Assembly: GCA_022747635.1 (NCBI GenBank)
Contig: JAKTNV010000005.1
Coordinates: forward strand, 38,092,336-38,156,335
Direction: 5' to 3'
DNA from: Hetaerina americana
Lineage: Eukaryota; Arthropoda; Insecta; Odonata; Calopterygidae
Length of the DNA: 64,000 nucleotides
Positions 26,317-38,127 of this stretch are shown here, piece after piece. The translations under genes were made by a program, and so were the position numbers. The notes beneath the pieces are model-generated. The model was not told where the DNA came from. It ran no database searches and saw only the letters and a list, made by a program, of their open reading frames with translations. Position 1 is the stretch's first letter. Each line of letters begins with the position of its first letter.

Positions 26317-29300
26317 TTTTAAGGTAATCTACTGGTTAAGGTAGGTTTTTGGATGGACACAACTACCAAACAAATATTTTATTACTCCTAGAAAACACAA
26401 AATCCATCATCCTACTCTATATCAGGTCCCTCATCATCTCTGAGTACTTTCTTCCTCCCTTCATCCCGTCCAACATCCCTATCCTGTTCCTTCCCTTTCC
26501 TCTTTTGCCCAACATTCTACCCTCTATCACAGTCTTCAACATCCCACTGCCGGTCAACACCCCCTTCATCCACTTTTCCTGCCTCCATAGGATTGCTCCC
26601 AACAAACCCCTCTCTTCGCCCACCATACCAAGTACTTCCTCATTTGTTTTCTTCTCTGTCCATTTCACCTTCTCCATTCTTCTCCACACCCACATTTCAA
26701 AAGCCTCCAATCTACGTCTATCCTCCTGCTTCAACGACCACGTTTCCGCACCGTACATAGCTACGCTCCATATCAAAGTTTTTACGAGTCTTTTCTTAAC
26801 ATCCTTATTCAAAGTCCCCGTCATCAACTCCCTCCTCCTTGTGAAAGCCTCTTTGCGTAATGCAATTCTTCTCCTTACGTCCCTACTACTTTGACCGTGT
26901 TGGTCCAAAACACTACCGAGATACGTAAACTGCTCTACCTGCTCTAGTTTTTGCCCTCCTATTTTAATGTTAAGCTTGGCCTTTTTCTTTCTAGAAAATC
27001 GCATAACCTTTGTTTTATTAATATTGATTCTCATCCCATACCTGTCGCACTGAATTTCCAATTCACTCAGCAATGCTTGCAGCCCCTTAGCTGACTGACA
27101 AACTAAAGCTTGGTCATCAGCAAACCTAACTGATTTTACGAATTCCCCGCCCACTTTCATTCCTACCTCGAGTTCTTCCCATGCCTCTTTAATCATTTCC
27201 TCTGCATACAGGTTGAACAGCAACGGTGATAATGGGCAACCCTGCCTTACACCCCTTCCTAACACTGCCCATCCTGACTCCCCGTTTCCCACCCGCACCT
27301 GAGCAGTCTGAGACATGTACAGGTTGCGGATTAGCCTCCTTTCCCTCCAATATATTCCTATTTTCCGCAATATACTCATTAGTTTTTCCCAATTCACTCT
27401 ATCAAACGCTTTTTCGAAATCTACGAAACAGGCAAATACCTCCTGGTTGTGTTCTATATTCCTCTCGATTAATAATCTCATTACTGCAATGGCATCACGC
27501 GTACCTCTCCCCTTCCTAAACCCAAACTGATCATCCCCAAAGTAATCATTTGCCCTACTCTCTATCCTTTTGTTTATGATCCTGAGAACAACTTTAGCTG
27601 CGTGGGATATCAAACTAATTGTCCTGTTGTCCTCACATGACGTGGCCTTTACCTTTTTCGGAATAGGAACTAAAACTGATCTCACAAAGTCTTACGGCCA
27701 GATTCCCTCCTCATAAATACTACGGATCAGCCCATATAGCCTCTTCCTCTCACATTTTCCTAAGCATTTTAAAAGTTCCACGGGAATGTTATCTACCCCC
27801 ACGGCCTTATTTAGTTCCATCTCCCTTAATGCCCTTTCTATCTCATTGTCTAGTATGCCTGGACCTAAGCTGTCTTCTTCTAAGTCATTTTCTATTTCAA
27901 TGTCTAACTTTGTTGGTCTGAGTTCTTTACTATACAGTTCTTCTATATACTCCTTCCATCTCTCTTGGATCTTTCCTGCGTCAACTATTACCTTACCCGC
28001 CTTATCTCTAACTGTTAGCATAGCTCTTCCTTTCTTACTTCCCGATAACGATTTAACTTTGCTGTACAGCGCACCGATTTCACCCTTCTTCTGCAGACTT
28101 TCCATATCCTCGCACTGCGTCTTCCACCATGCTTCTTTTGCTTTATTTGTTGCCCGCCTCAATTTATTGTTTAATTCTTTGTACTTCATTTTGCCTAATT
28201 CTGTATTTATATTCTTCCATTTTCGCCGCTCATCCATCTTTGTAATCATCTCATCCGTGATCCATGGTTTCCTAGTCCTTTTTGCGTTAACGGTTCCAAT
28301 AGTGTCTTTTGCGGCTTTAGACAACCCTTCCTTGATCATTTCCCATTTTTCTTCGATAGTACTAAGCCCTTTACCATCCTCCATGATTTTCTCTACCGCC
28401 TGTTTGTTTTCCTTCCTTTTCAAACCATTTAATGCTTCTACATTCCATTTTCTAACTCGCCGCCCCTGCCTTATCTTTTTGAAACGTACGCTACATTTCA
28501 TAACAACTAAATTGTGGTCTGAGTCCGCATCCGCTTCCGGGAAGCTGTGGGAATTTATCACACTGTTCCTAAACCTGTGTCTAACCAGGATATAATCTAG
28601 CTGATACCTTTCTGAGTCACCTGGCATTTTCCATGTATACCTGCGTCTTTTGTGGTGTCTGAACCAAGTGTTGGTGATGACTAACCCCTGTCTCCTGCAA
28701 AACTCAACTGCTTTCTCCCCGCGGTCATTCCTCGTGCCTAAACCGTAGTCCCCCACCTCATCACCATCTCTTCCTTCGCCTACCGTCGCATTCCAATCCC
28801 CCATCACTATCAAATGTTTCCCTGCAGGAACACAAGCGATCATGTCCTCTAACTGATCGTACATCCTATCGACCTCTTCTTCCTAATGGTTGCTCGGTGG
28901 CATGTATACCTGAATAATAACTAAGTTCGTCGGTTCTGCTTCTATCTCCACTAGAAGTATTCTATCCGTTACCTGCTCTATGTTGACTACGCTTCTTCCT
29001 ACCTCTTCATTTAATATTATGGCAACCCCTCGTTGGCTCTCATCCCCACCGCTGTATATTATTCTATACTTATCACTCCAGTAATCCCCGCTATCTTTCC
29101 ATCTCACCTCGCATAGACCTAAAATATCTATATTTCCCCTTTCCATCTCTCGCTTAACATTCTTCAATTTCCCTGTCCTCATCATTGTCCTAACATTCCA
29201 CGTTCCTATTCTAACTAATTTGGTCTTCTTCTCCTGCGTCTTCTGTCCTGCTGCTGCTGGTTTTCCCTTGCAAGGGTTTCGTGGGATGACGACCGCGGAA

Positions 29301-29683
29301 GCCTTGCCTCCCCCGCTGCCGGGCACGACACACGGCCGATTGGGCCGAGCCCCGTGGTTGCCAGGACTCAAAATATCTCTATTGTCCATCACATTGCTCT
29401 TGGGAACGATAATTGAGGTGGTTTCCCGTTGCCTTCCTCAATAGTGTTTTTAACGTGACACCATCACTTACTGGCCGCCCCACTGGGGTCAGACGCCATT
29501 GCAGCCGCCTCACTGAGGAACAGACGCTGCGTGGACTACCTTTCGTCTGGCTCCTAACCTTCGACCTATCTGGCATGGGTGACGCTACCAGGAGCAATTT
29601 TTATTACTTCCGCCAGCACAGCTCTAGGGGTCATTGGAACGCACAAGCCCTTCCACCACGTCAAGGTTGTAGTCCGGGGAGGG
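26317..29683 (-). mobile_element. RTE-type non-LTR retrotransposon (RTE-A), near full length
   Basis: A 3.37-kb element read on the minus strand. The 5' end is at about 29683 (CCCTCCCCGGACTACAACC), followed by a roughly 290-base leader containing GGCAACGGGAAACCACC, a sequence also present at the 5' end of a second copy at 48.5-49.4 kb. One long coding region follows (26417-29392), then a 100-base 3' UTR ending CCTACCTTAACCAGTAG and a TA-rich tail. RTE elements typically end in simple repeats like this. Its 5' end is embedded in the TA tail of another RTE-A copy. At least eight other RTE-A pieces lie in this window, and this one is the best preserved. Confidence 0.92.
26417..29392 (-). pseudogene. 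RTE-A endonuclease/reverse transcriptase ORF with two in-frame stops
   Basis: About 991 codons in one frame. The N-terminus carries an APE-type endonuclease: RIGTWNVRTM, GLCEVRW (catalytic Glu), MGDWNATVG, DYILVRHRF and SDHNLVV. The reverse transcriptase follows: SLISHAAKVVLRI, GFRKGRGTRDAI, FVDFEKAFDRV (motif A), GVRQGCPLSPLLFN (motif B) and RFADDQALV (motif C). The RTE-type C-terminus has MYGAETWSLK and LEAFEMWVWRRM. Only two lesions are visible: TAG at 28883-28885 inside the endonuclease, between MPPSNH and EEEVDRMYD, and TAA at 27692-27694 just before the RT (GIWP, stop, DFVRSVLVP). There is no frameshift, so the copy is young. The TAA also occurs at the same codon in the 55-56 kb copy. 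Confidence 0.93.
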
Positions 29684-29716
29684 ATATATATATATATATA
29701 TATACACATATATTTT
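29684..29716. repeat. TA-rich tail of the second RTE-A copy, hosting the first copy's 5' end
   Basis: TATATA...TACACATATATTTTTTT lies between the 5' end of the RTE at 26317-29683 and the 3' end of the RTE at 29717-30090. Confidence 0.85.
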
Positions 29717-30090
29717 TTTAAGGTAATCTACCGGTTAAGGTAGGTTTTTGGATGGACACAACTACCAAACAAATATTTTATTACTCCTACAAAACACAAA
29801 ATCCATCATCCTACTCTATATCAGGTCCCTCTTCATCTCCGAGTACTTTCTTCCTCCCTTCATCCCGTCCAACATCCCAATCCTGTTCCTTCCCTTTCCT
29901 CGTTTGCCCAACATTCTACCCTCTATTACAGTCTTCAACATCCCGCTGCCGGTCAATACCCCCTTCATCCACTTTTCCTGCCTCCATAGGATTTCTCCCA
30001 GCAAACCCCTGTTCTCACCCAACATACCAAGAACTTCCTCATTTGTTTTCTTCTCTCTCCATTTCACCTTCTCCATTCTCTCCACACCCA
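29717..30090 (-). mobile_element. RTE-A LINE, strongly 5'-truncated young copy
   Basis: Very similar to the 3' end of the adjacent full-length element: same 3' UTR and same C-terminal coding part with RQEKWMKGVLTGSG and RGKGRNRIGMLDGM, without stops. Similarity stops abruptly at about 30090 (CCACACCCA then unrelated DNA), the usual 5' truncation of LINE insertions. Confidence 0.92.
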
Positions 30091-30199
30091 AGCAGAACAG
30101 ACCGAGAAGTATGAAGTAATATGATTATGCCAAGCTATTTTTATCAGGGGAGCTTCCATTGATGCAAAGGCTAGTGTATAAATATATATATATTAATAA

Positions 30200-30230
<31 letters not shown>

Positions 30231-30745
30231 AGGCAAATTTGTTTTATTCATAATGACAAACTTCCTCTTCATTTCGCCTGAATCTATTGAATATATTATA
30301 AGGCCTCATATTATCCATACATTTAGGGCATCAAGAATCTGTGCCACATCCAAAGTTCTATAAATAATTGGATATAGTTTAAATCCATCTAATTGCATGT
30401 GACAGTTATGACAGCAAGCCGATAAAAGTTTTATTTTTTGGCTTTAACAGACCTAAATTCTTTGATTAACAGGGAGTGCGCATTATGGTCAAATCAATGC
30501 AGACATAAATGGCACTATGAAAGCAGAAAGATAGGTAGTCCTTTCAGAGTTTCGTGGAGTCCTGTCCAAATTTGTAATTCTAAATATTGTCACATTCCAA
30601 TCAACCTGTTTAACTCATTTAACCTCTTTTCATGCACATTTGGTTGTTCATTTATCTCAAATTCTTATTTGTTTCTTACTTTATTCACCATAGGCTGGTC
30701 TAGCATGGTTTTGTCGTAAAACAAAAAATGTGCATCAATTTTGTT
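30091..30745. other. No gene recognised; TA microsatellite 30179-30231
   Basis: AT-rich DNA with one TA tract and no coding motif. Confidence 0.6.
30179..30231. repeat. TA-rich microsatellite
   Basis: TA dinucleotides with one AATAAATATG interruption. Confidence 0.9.
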
Positions 30746-30749
30746 AGAA

Positions 30750-31090
30750 TACATCACATGAAAAAAAGGTTATTTACATTACATAGAGATATATATCAAA
30801 CAACATTTTAGACTTTTCTTTACATAATGCATAACATTTATCCTCAAACAAAGCCTTAATAATTAAGTATGTTTTAAGATTACGCTTGAAAGTATTTTAA
30901 GGAGATGCTTTCAAATCTGGAGGAAGTAGGTTAAAAAATTTGGCTCCTTGATGGTATGGTCCCTCACCACTCAAATTAGATGATCTTGCCTCGATTTGTA
31001 TATCACACTTTAAAAATCTGTAGGCTAAAGCTTGAGCCACTCCAGAATATAATGCCATTATTATTAATTATTCATTAATTCTTCTTTTAT
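30750..31090 (-). mobile_element. Non-LTR retrotransposon C-terminal fragment, 3' end
   Basis: The minus strand reads SGVAQALAYRFLKCDIQIEA, then RSSNLSGEGPYHQGAKFFN and LLPPDLKAS before a stop, and frames continue with FKRNLKTYLI. The pattern Arg-x(n)-Tyr-x-Gly-x-Lys-x-x-Asn-x-Leu-Pro is common at the extreme C-terminus of jockey/R1/CR1-like retrotransposon proteins. Clade cannot be fixed from this piece. Confidence 0.5.
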
Positions 31091-33128
31091 CATCCTCAGA
31101 GATCAAGCAGGAAGAAATACTTGCCAATGGGTTTGATGCTTCACCCCTACATAATGGACTGGTCAAAGTTTACTCACTGCTGCATGGCATTTTATCAAAT
31201 CTATCTTCAGCGAACTCATTCCCAAGATCTTAATCAACAACTTGCTTTTCATTTAATGCTTCCACTTTTAATTCTTCTTTTTTGCCTCGGTTTCATTGTA
31301 ATATAATAGTAGCTCAATGGAAAGCAAAAACAGTTTTGGCTGATAGAATCAAACAATGCCACAAAAAATTATTCGACAAAAATTAATTGGCAGAATTAAA
31401 GAAGAAAGAAAAATAAGAACAATGCTATATCTGAACTGGCAAAATATAAGACGATAAAATTTAAAATTGAATCCTTATACTAACTAAATTAAAACTCAAT
31501 GCAATATCAGTGATTCCAAATTGCACATAAAAATGGTCTAATTGAGAGCAATAACCAATTTGGTACAAAAGAACACAAACTTTAAACCCACACAATATTC
31601 CAAAATTAAATATTTTCATGATTGCCATCTATATTTTTTGCAAAATATATCATACTCAATTATTTGGAACAAAATTCATCAAATTTTCAGTTTTTTTTAA
31701 CATAATCTTTCTCATAAGGGGCTAAAGCCATAGGTATTATGATTATAGGACCAAAACCAATCTTGCAATTAAACAATTCATTCCACATAGAAACAGTAAA
31801 CAAACAGTTAACCATGCTTACGCCTAAAGCATATAGCATTGTTCACCTTCTCAGTGGTATAAATATTTGCTTCTACTGTCAACACCGGGTCAATATTTGA
31901 AGAAAATGGGTAAGTCAATACAAAATTTGGAAACATCTTGTGAAAACTGCACAGTTGCTGATGCGATTTTCAAGTTATGAGTGGAATTTCATCATGAAGC
32001 ATAGATAGGTAACATAGAAATTGAAAGATTGCAATAAAAATATTCTTGGTCAGTAAGGGATAAGTGAAAATAAAGAATTATTTAAACTATCATTTTATAG
32101 TCACAACCATTGAGCAAATATGCAGAAGTTGCCAATCATATGGAATTTTCCTCCAGGATCCATATGACATTATTTTAACTGAAACGTGATTGATATATAT
32201 CTCTCTGCACTAGTTCCAAAATACTACATTATAAACCAGTCAGGTGAAGACATTGGTTTTAATTATTACATTTATTTCTCTGGAGGAAGCCATGATAATG
32301 AATTATTAAATCTACCAATTGAACTGAAAATGATATCATTCATATCTTTCTATTGAACAACATATGGACTCTGTTTATAATTAAGTTATAACAGATAAAC
32401 TGAAAACCGCATATTAGTGGTCCCAGATTACAGAAATGAAATACAGTCACTGCCAGAGAGAGACAGCAAGAACAGATAGGCAAGGCAGGGGAAGAGCATC
32501 TCAGTAAAGGTAAGTTCACACTTCCAACCACTGTCAGGGTACAAAACCAAAGGCTTTCAAAATCCGAGGTGACTAAAGTGTACCCATTTTTAAATACCAA
32601 TTGAAAATTGTGATTTTTATTGCATAAAATCGCTTGTAACCATGGGGAGCATACCCCACCTTGATCCCATGGGGGTTATCCATGAAATAATATTTCGAAC
32701 ACTTGGTTCCAATGTATTGTTGATGTTGCCCAGCATCCAAACTGACTTTATCAAAACTGTTCAATTTCAATTCAAGCTGACTTTTCTCACCCCATATGCT
32801 CAACCAGGTTTGTACCACACCACCTTGCCTACAAAAGCCTACTCTAGATCCACCTCTGACTCTAATAATGCTAATAGGTAGCCTGTTTCATTAACCATTT
32901 ATTGAAAGCTGCTAAAACAAATGCAAAGCTTCACAGTAAATCATATGGAAATAAGCTCCCACAATTAATGTAACAAAAGATGCCTCCATACAGCCCTCAG
33001 AATTTAATAACTCTTCAAAGACACTGCGGGAGATGCCATGACAGTATCTTTTAACAGAGTCATTAACTAATGTTCATTACAATGAAACAATTTCAAAGTA
33101 CAAAAATCATTCACTTAGACAGGGATGT
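31091..33128. other. No gene recognised
   Basis: AT-rich DNA with only short unrecognised open frames. Confidence 0.6.
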
Positions 33129-33129
33129 A

Positions 33130-33240
33130 AACCTGGAGAATCTGGGTTTGAATTCAGATTACTGTACGAGTCTAAAATCAAGGGAACCAGGCTCAAATCC
33201 CAGTCAAGGCAAATCATTTTCATACTTTGTTTTATTGTTT
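33130..33240 (+). mobile_element. Possible decayed S2-like SINE
   Basis: CCAGGCTCAAATCCCAGTCA followed by AGGCAAATCATTTTCATAC resembles the B box and start of the tail in the 25.8 kb unit. The A box is not recognisable. Confidence 0.3.
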
Positions 33241-33338
33241 AATGAATAATTAATAACGCTACACAAGTTCCATAGACATTATTCATGGCGATATCACTAT
33301 TTCTAACCAAAATATTAAAGATTACCTTAATACATAGA

Positions 33339-33607
33339 GGCTTCTCACGCAGAGGGCCCAGGTTCAAATCCTGGAGGTGTTGAATATTTTTCATAGGTAT
33401 CTCGATCCCTACTTGACGTGGTTTGTGGAGGGCACTTTGAGTGAGTACGCAGTCCGTCGGATGGGACGTTAAGCTGCGGACCCCTTGGCGCCTTTCGTAA
33501 AGAGTAGGCTAATGCCAACGCCGGGTTTCTCTCCACCCTTTATCCGTTCCTGTCCATCCCTAATGGCGCAAATGAACTCAGCTGTTGGTCACCTCCCTAA
33601 ATACTAC
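33339..33607 (+). mobile_element. tRNA-derived SINE (family S1), 5'-truncated copy
   Basis: Starts within the tRNA-like head (GGCTTCTCACGCAGAGGG), keeps the B box, body and (CTA)-type tail, and is flanked by a 16-bp duplication TACCTTAATACATAGA at 33323-33338 and 33608-33623. The exact duplication shows that the 5' truncation happened at insertion. Confidence 0.92.
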
Positions 33608-33623
33608 TACCTTAATACATAGA

Positions 33624-36080
33624 AACCCTGCTCCTTCTGTAACTGGAATTGGGAGACACCATCTGAAATAGTAAAAGTAGTTTCTACATTTAAGGGATCA
33701 TAAATTAAAAAGATATATGGTAAGTCTAATTATATTATTAAGTTCATTGTTCATCAAATTTCCTTCCCATTGCCAGTGGTCACAAATTCATGTTTCTGGT
33801 CTGGACAATTCCCCGATGCTGAAAAATATTCTAAGGTATTACCAACCCATGCTTGGTGTGATAAAAAGTATCCAAAAAACACCACCCCATTTCTATCATT
33901 TCTGTGATTAAAAAAGTCAAGGAGGTTATATGCAGTGTTCAAATACTCATACTAATTTAGAAAGTAAAAGTTTATAGTAGAACTGTTAAAAATTTTGAAA
34001 ACAGTGTGCTTTTGAAGGTATCTTGTGTTTATATCCCTCATTCCTTGATCACTTCATTATTTGACTGTGTACTGTAGCCAAATCCCCATTTAAAAAAACT
34101 TTAGTATAATGGAATCTGGGTACTCTGAGAAAAAGTTCATGGTTTCATATTTAAAAACCTATAAAAAATAGTTGAAGTAATGGCTGTATGCCAAACTTTT
34201 TGCAAGTGAATCATTCCCTAGGGTTTATATTTCTGCTGATAATTAATGGCTGACCAAATAAAATAACTGCTGATTTTATGTGCAAATGCTGAAGCCACTA
34301 CTTTCATAAATAAATGTAAATATCCTGAACAGGCACATAAAGAACTGAAAGATGTGCCACAACAAAGTGGTGACTGGTTCTCAGCTTTCAAACTATTCTT
34401 AATTTGCAATAAAAACCAACTTTAATGATTTAACTTAAGTATTTATATCTTAGAAGTTCTGGTAGAGTTGAAACTTCTGTCAGATTATATTTTTATCATA
34501 TTGACTAAGCTTTCCTGGAACAGTCATGTAACTGTAATCTTCCAAAAATTCTCCAAGAATCTTTTCCTAATCACGAATCTTAAAAAATATGTGTTCCTGA
34601 GGAACACTTGTGGTTTGTCTATTTTGGCTTTTTTCCAAAATCACCTGAGTTAAGGCCTTTGGTTTTGGGGAAAGTAACACAAAAGCTCTACTTAAGCAAA
34701 AAAGAAAGCAGTTGGATATTAACCAGCTCTGACCATCAAGATCACTTTTGTTCACCATTTGTCAGGTTTTGAGAGATGGAAATATTTCGCTAAAACAATT
34801 ATCAGTTCTTAATTCACGTAAAAGATAACGTAAATAAGTTTGTACTAAGAGGCAATATACACAACTAATGGACAACATATCGGGTCAGTCAATATGCTAG
34901 TCATTAAGCAATGTAGAATTTCCAAAATCTCTAACTGGTTGGATAAAATTGCCCTAAAACTTCCTCATAGTGCAGGATTGAACAGCAAAAATAGGTTTAA
35001 AAATTTCATGAAGATTGGTTGATTATGTACTCCTTTTGTGCTATATTTTGAATTTATTTTTTAAGTGTGAAATTTAAAGTGTACCCCACCACCATGGCAA
35101 TGAATACTGTAGTAATAGGCTTTTTCTTCTCATGACATCTATACTGGTATAAGCTACTGATGGATGAATAAACATTAATATTATTATTCTAACAGAGTTT
35201 CAGGGTTTTCATTAAACTCATAAAATCAGCAAATACAGAATTCGATTGAGTAACCTATTAATTTTTGTGTTCCAAAACTGTTAGTCAACTTGTAAAACCA
35301 CGATTTAAATATCCTATAAGCATAGCAATTTGTCACATGAGTAGAAGCTAGTGCTATGAATGCTCATTTGGGTACAATAATGGGCGATTTACCAGTAACC
35401 TGACAGAATTACTTTCCAGTCAAATGTCTTTCCCAGCAATTTTTTATTATGAAATTAGGTTGTACTCAAGCCTTTACAAGAGGAACCTGGATGAGATAAA
35501 ATCTTTCATTGTAAATTTCTCTCAAAAAATCAAAATTGTATTTTCGCGGGCTAACTAAAATGTAGTAGAATGTGATCTCGCTTAGCGAGCATAATACGGT
35601 ACGGAATTTTAATCATGAAGTTAAACACTCGCTAAAGAATGAACCAACCGGCTGAGGTAATACAGGTATGCGTCGTTACGTGGTAATCGGCAGCGGTAGG
35701 AGTTCCAAGGAATAGGGGAAGAATGGGACGAGACACATACCTGGCGTCCCGATTACACTACTCTCTTAGTAAACGATGCCAAGGGATCTCAAATTCTGGA
35801 GTCGCATACGAGGTGAGTACCAATAAGGAGGTTGCTGCCCAAGAAATTATGCCGATATGTACGGCCGTATTGAATGAATTGACGGGAGAGAGTAAGTTTC
35901 TTATCGCAAAACAAACACACTGCCTACCCGGAGAGGAAAGAGCATGAAGTGTGTGAGTGTTGAAGACAATTTCATAAAATTGGAATACGTTGAATATACT
36001 TGTATACAACTTAAAGTCACTCCCATTCTTATATTCTCTGATTGTAACCATCCTCGTATTCTCGGAATACCTAGGCAGTA
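33624..36080. other. No gene recognised
   Basis: AT-rich DNA with a GC-richer piece at about 35560-35950 that contains a 74-codon unrecognised open frame (35723-35947). Confidence 0.5.
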
Positions 36081-36084
36081 TGAC

Positions 36085-36186
36085 TCCTTATTTCCGTGAG
36101 GACGTAGGGGTGTTGGGTTGTGTTTTGTTAAGAGAGACAGGAATTAGTTGTAGCTTTAAGTCCACCTACCTTAACCGGTAGATTAC
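36085..36186 (+). mobile_element. RTE-A LINE, 3' UTR only
   Basis: Contains GGTGTTGGGTTGTGTTTTG, AGAGAGACAGG and then CCACCTACCTTAACCGGTAG, matching the 3' UTR of the RTE-A copies at 29.7, 39.2 and 56.5 kb. An extremely truncated insertion of about 100 bp. Confidence 0.65.
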
Positions 36187-36229
36187 AGATAAAAAATATC
36201 ATGAAACAAAAATATGAACAATTATAAGA

Positions 36230-37500
36230 TTCAAACCAACGACCTACTCAATGAAATTTGGACAGGTTACCACCCTCCATTTACCTCGACCGCTTAGCAG
36301 AGAGATGAGACAGCATATTGATGCCGGTATAGAACGTCGTCAGTCACTGCCATAAAACTTTCTGAGGACACAAGCCAAGAGTTAATAATCCGAGGTCAAC
36401 GAGGATATTGGGCGATAGTCACCCATTTAATTCGGAGCTTGTGGTAGTTGGGTAACTATCACCTCCCTTTGACTATACGACATCATGCCGGAGCCTAGAA
36501 CCTCTTCATACCACTCCGGGAGTACGCACCCGAATTTTGACCAATGCAATACGTAGAATTCGAACAGTAGGCTGTCCGAACCTGGGGCCTTCCCTCGCGG
36601 AAGGAAGCTCGCAATGGTCTCAAACTCTTCTACAGACACCTCACGCGCAATCGAATTCCGTTCGTACTGCCCCAAGGTACGGGAGAGCAGGTGAAGGGGC
36701 CCTTCTCCGCATCCCATTCCCCAGAGCATTGAAAGGCGACAGTAAAGTGCTGGGATGGAGCAAGGAGGGAAACCATTTCAGCATCCGAGCTCTCCGCCTC
36801 GCCGTGACGTAGCTCGATACCTTTTCGAAGTTTGCTTTGGGTCAGCGGCGCCTCAGGATTGGACTGTATTTCCTTCGGCCAAGCACTTTCCTTGTCTCAA
36901 TCTCCAACACGTAAGCTTCCAGGGATGCAACCAGAGAGTAAAAGTTTAGCCGACGGACAGGGATCTGGAGGAGTTGGTTCCCCAAGTGCCTGGCGATAAT
37001 ACTCAATCGAGTAGTTTTCCTCCTTACGAAATTCCTGCGTTTCCTTGCGAATCAAGACAATCGGACACTATGGAGCTTAAAATGTGCTATCCCACCAATT
37101 GAGAATATTCGTTTAGGGTCACATAAGGGAGACAAGGTTTTCCATTTCCACCTCAATGTTTTATTTCCATTCTGTGTCACCGAGAACTCGCAAATCCATT
37201 TTACAAACTGTGCTCGCGTGGGTGTTGCGGGGAACTGGGGTCGTTCCCTCTTCGTTGACAGACCCCCGTACAGCGTAGTGGTCCGACAGTGATGCAGGGA
37301 CTGTGTCAAAAGAAACTACAGAGAGTGTCTACGAGATAAATACGTAGTCTATGCGTGCTCGTGACGCGATACCAAGGTCAGTGAAAGGAGGGCGACCGTG
37401 CGAAACAGCAAGGGTGCAGGCATCCACATCATGGATGCAGTTCACCAGGGGTAAGTGGTTGATGATAGACAAGGCGGGGCACATTATAGACGCGATGCGA
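36230..37500 (-). mobile_element. Tx1/L1-clade LINE fragment: endonuclease and start of reverse transcriptase, degraded
   Basis: On the minus strand, endonuclease motifs SRARIDYVFIS and LSDHYAV occur at about 37265-37400, preceded by VNCIHDVDACTLAV. The linker region follows. Then VSVEEFETIASFLPRGKAPG and PEWYEEVLGSGMMSYSQRE (36427-36729), then a frame-damaged YRPISSLTSDY. The RGKAPGSD motif with FEFYVLHW and SQRE is characteristic of L1/Tx1-type reverse transcriptases. Many stops are present. Part of it is duplicated nearby (37054-37180 and 37686-38127). Confidence 0.75.
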
Positions 37501-37685
37501 TGATTTATTCATATTGTGGATTTAGGGTCAGTAACCCTAAGTATCCATACAGTGGTCAGTGACCAACAAAATTAAAAATGACTAAGTGTATGACCGCGGA
37601 TAGATAGAAGGAAAATCATCAAAAAAATGTCACTCGTCGTAAAGAGAAAAATTAACTTTTAGTGGGACTAATCCATCGACCTTAC
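37501..37685. other. No gene recognised
   Basis: Short spacer between the Tx1-type LINE and the duplicated segment. Confidence 0.5.
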
Positions 37686-38127
37686 CAATCAAGTCGGACA
37701 CTATGGAGCTTAAAATGTGCTATCCTACCAATTGAGAATATTCGTAGTGGTAGTAGTATTTAGGGGAGGCGACCGACAGCTGAGGTCATTTGCGTCATAG
37801 GGGATGGACAGGAAAGGATGAAGAGAAACCCAGGCGTCGGCATTAGCCTACTCTTTACGAAAGGCGTCAAGGGGTCCGCAGCTTAACGTTCCATCCGACG
37901 GACGGCGTACTCGCTCAAAGTGCCCTCCACAAAGTACCTCAAGTAGGGATCGAGATACCTGTGAAAAGTGTTCAACACCGCCGGGATTTGAACCCGGGCC
38001 CTCTGGGTGGGAAGCCAGGACGTTAGCCCCCGCACCATCTCGATCCCCAAGAATATTCGTTTAGGGTCACATAAGAGAGACAAGGTTTTCAGTTTCCACC
38101 TCAATGTTTTCTTTCCATTCTGTGTCA
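37686..38127. repeat. Second copy of the 37054-37180 segment, split by a SINE
   Basis: 37686-37745 and 38050-38127 together match 37054-37180 with few differences, sharing TCGGACACTATGGAGC and TTTAGGGTCACATAAG. The S1 SINE at 37746-38049 lies between them. Confidence 0.9.
37746..38049 (-). mobile_element. tRNA-derived SINE (family S1), complete minus-strand copy
   Basis: The reverse complement starts GGGGATCGAGATGGTGCGGG, carries the B box GGGTTCAAATCCC, body and (CTA)-type tail. It is flanked by AGAATATTCGT at 37735-37745 and 38050-38060. The uninterrupted target survives at 37054-37180, so the insertion is directly documented within the window. Confidence 0.93.

Noticed and set aside
27786..28595. 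269-codon plus-strand open frame
   Set aside because: It is antisense to the RTE-A endonuclease/RT frame, has no recognisable domain, and is explained by the coding bias of the other strand.
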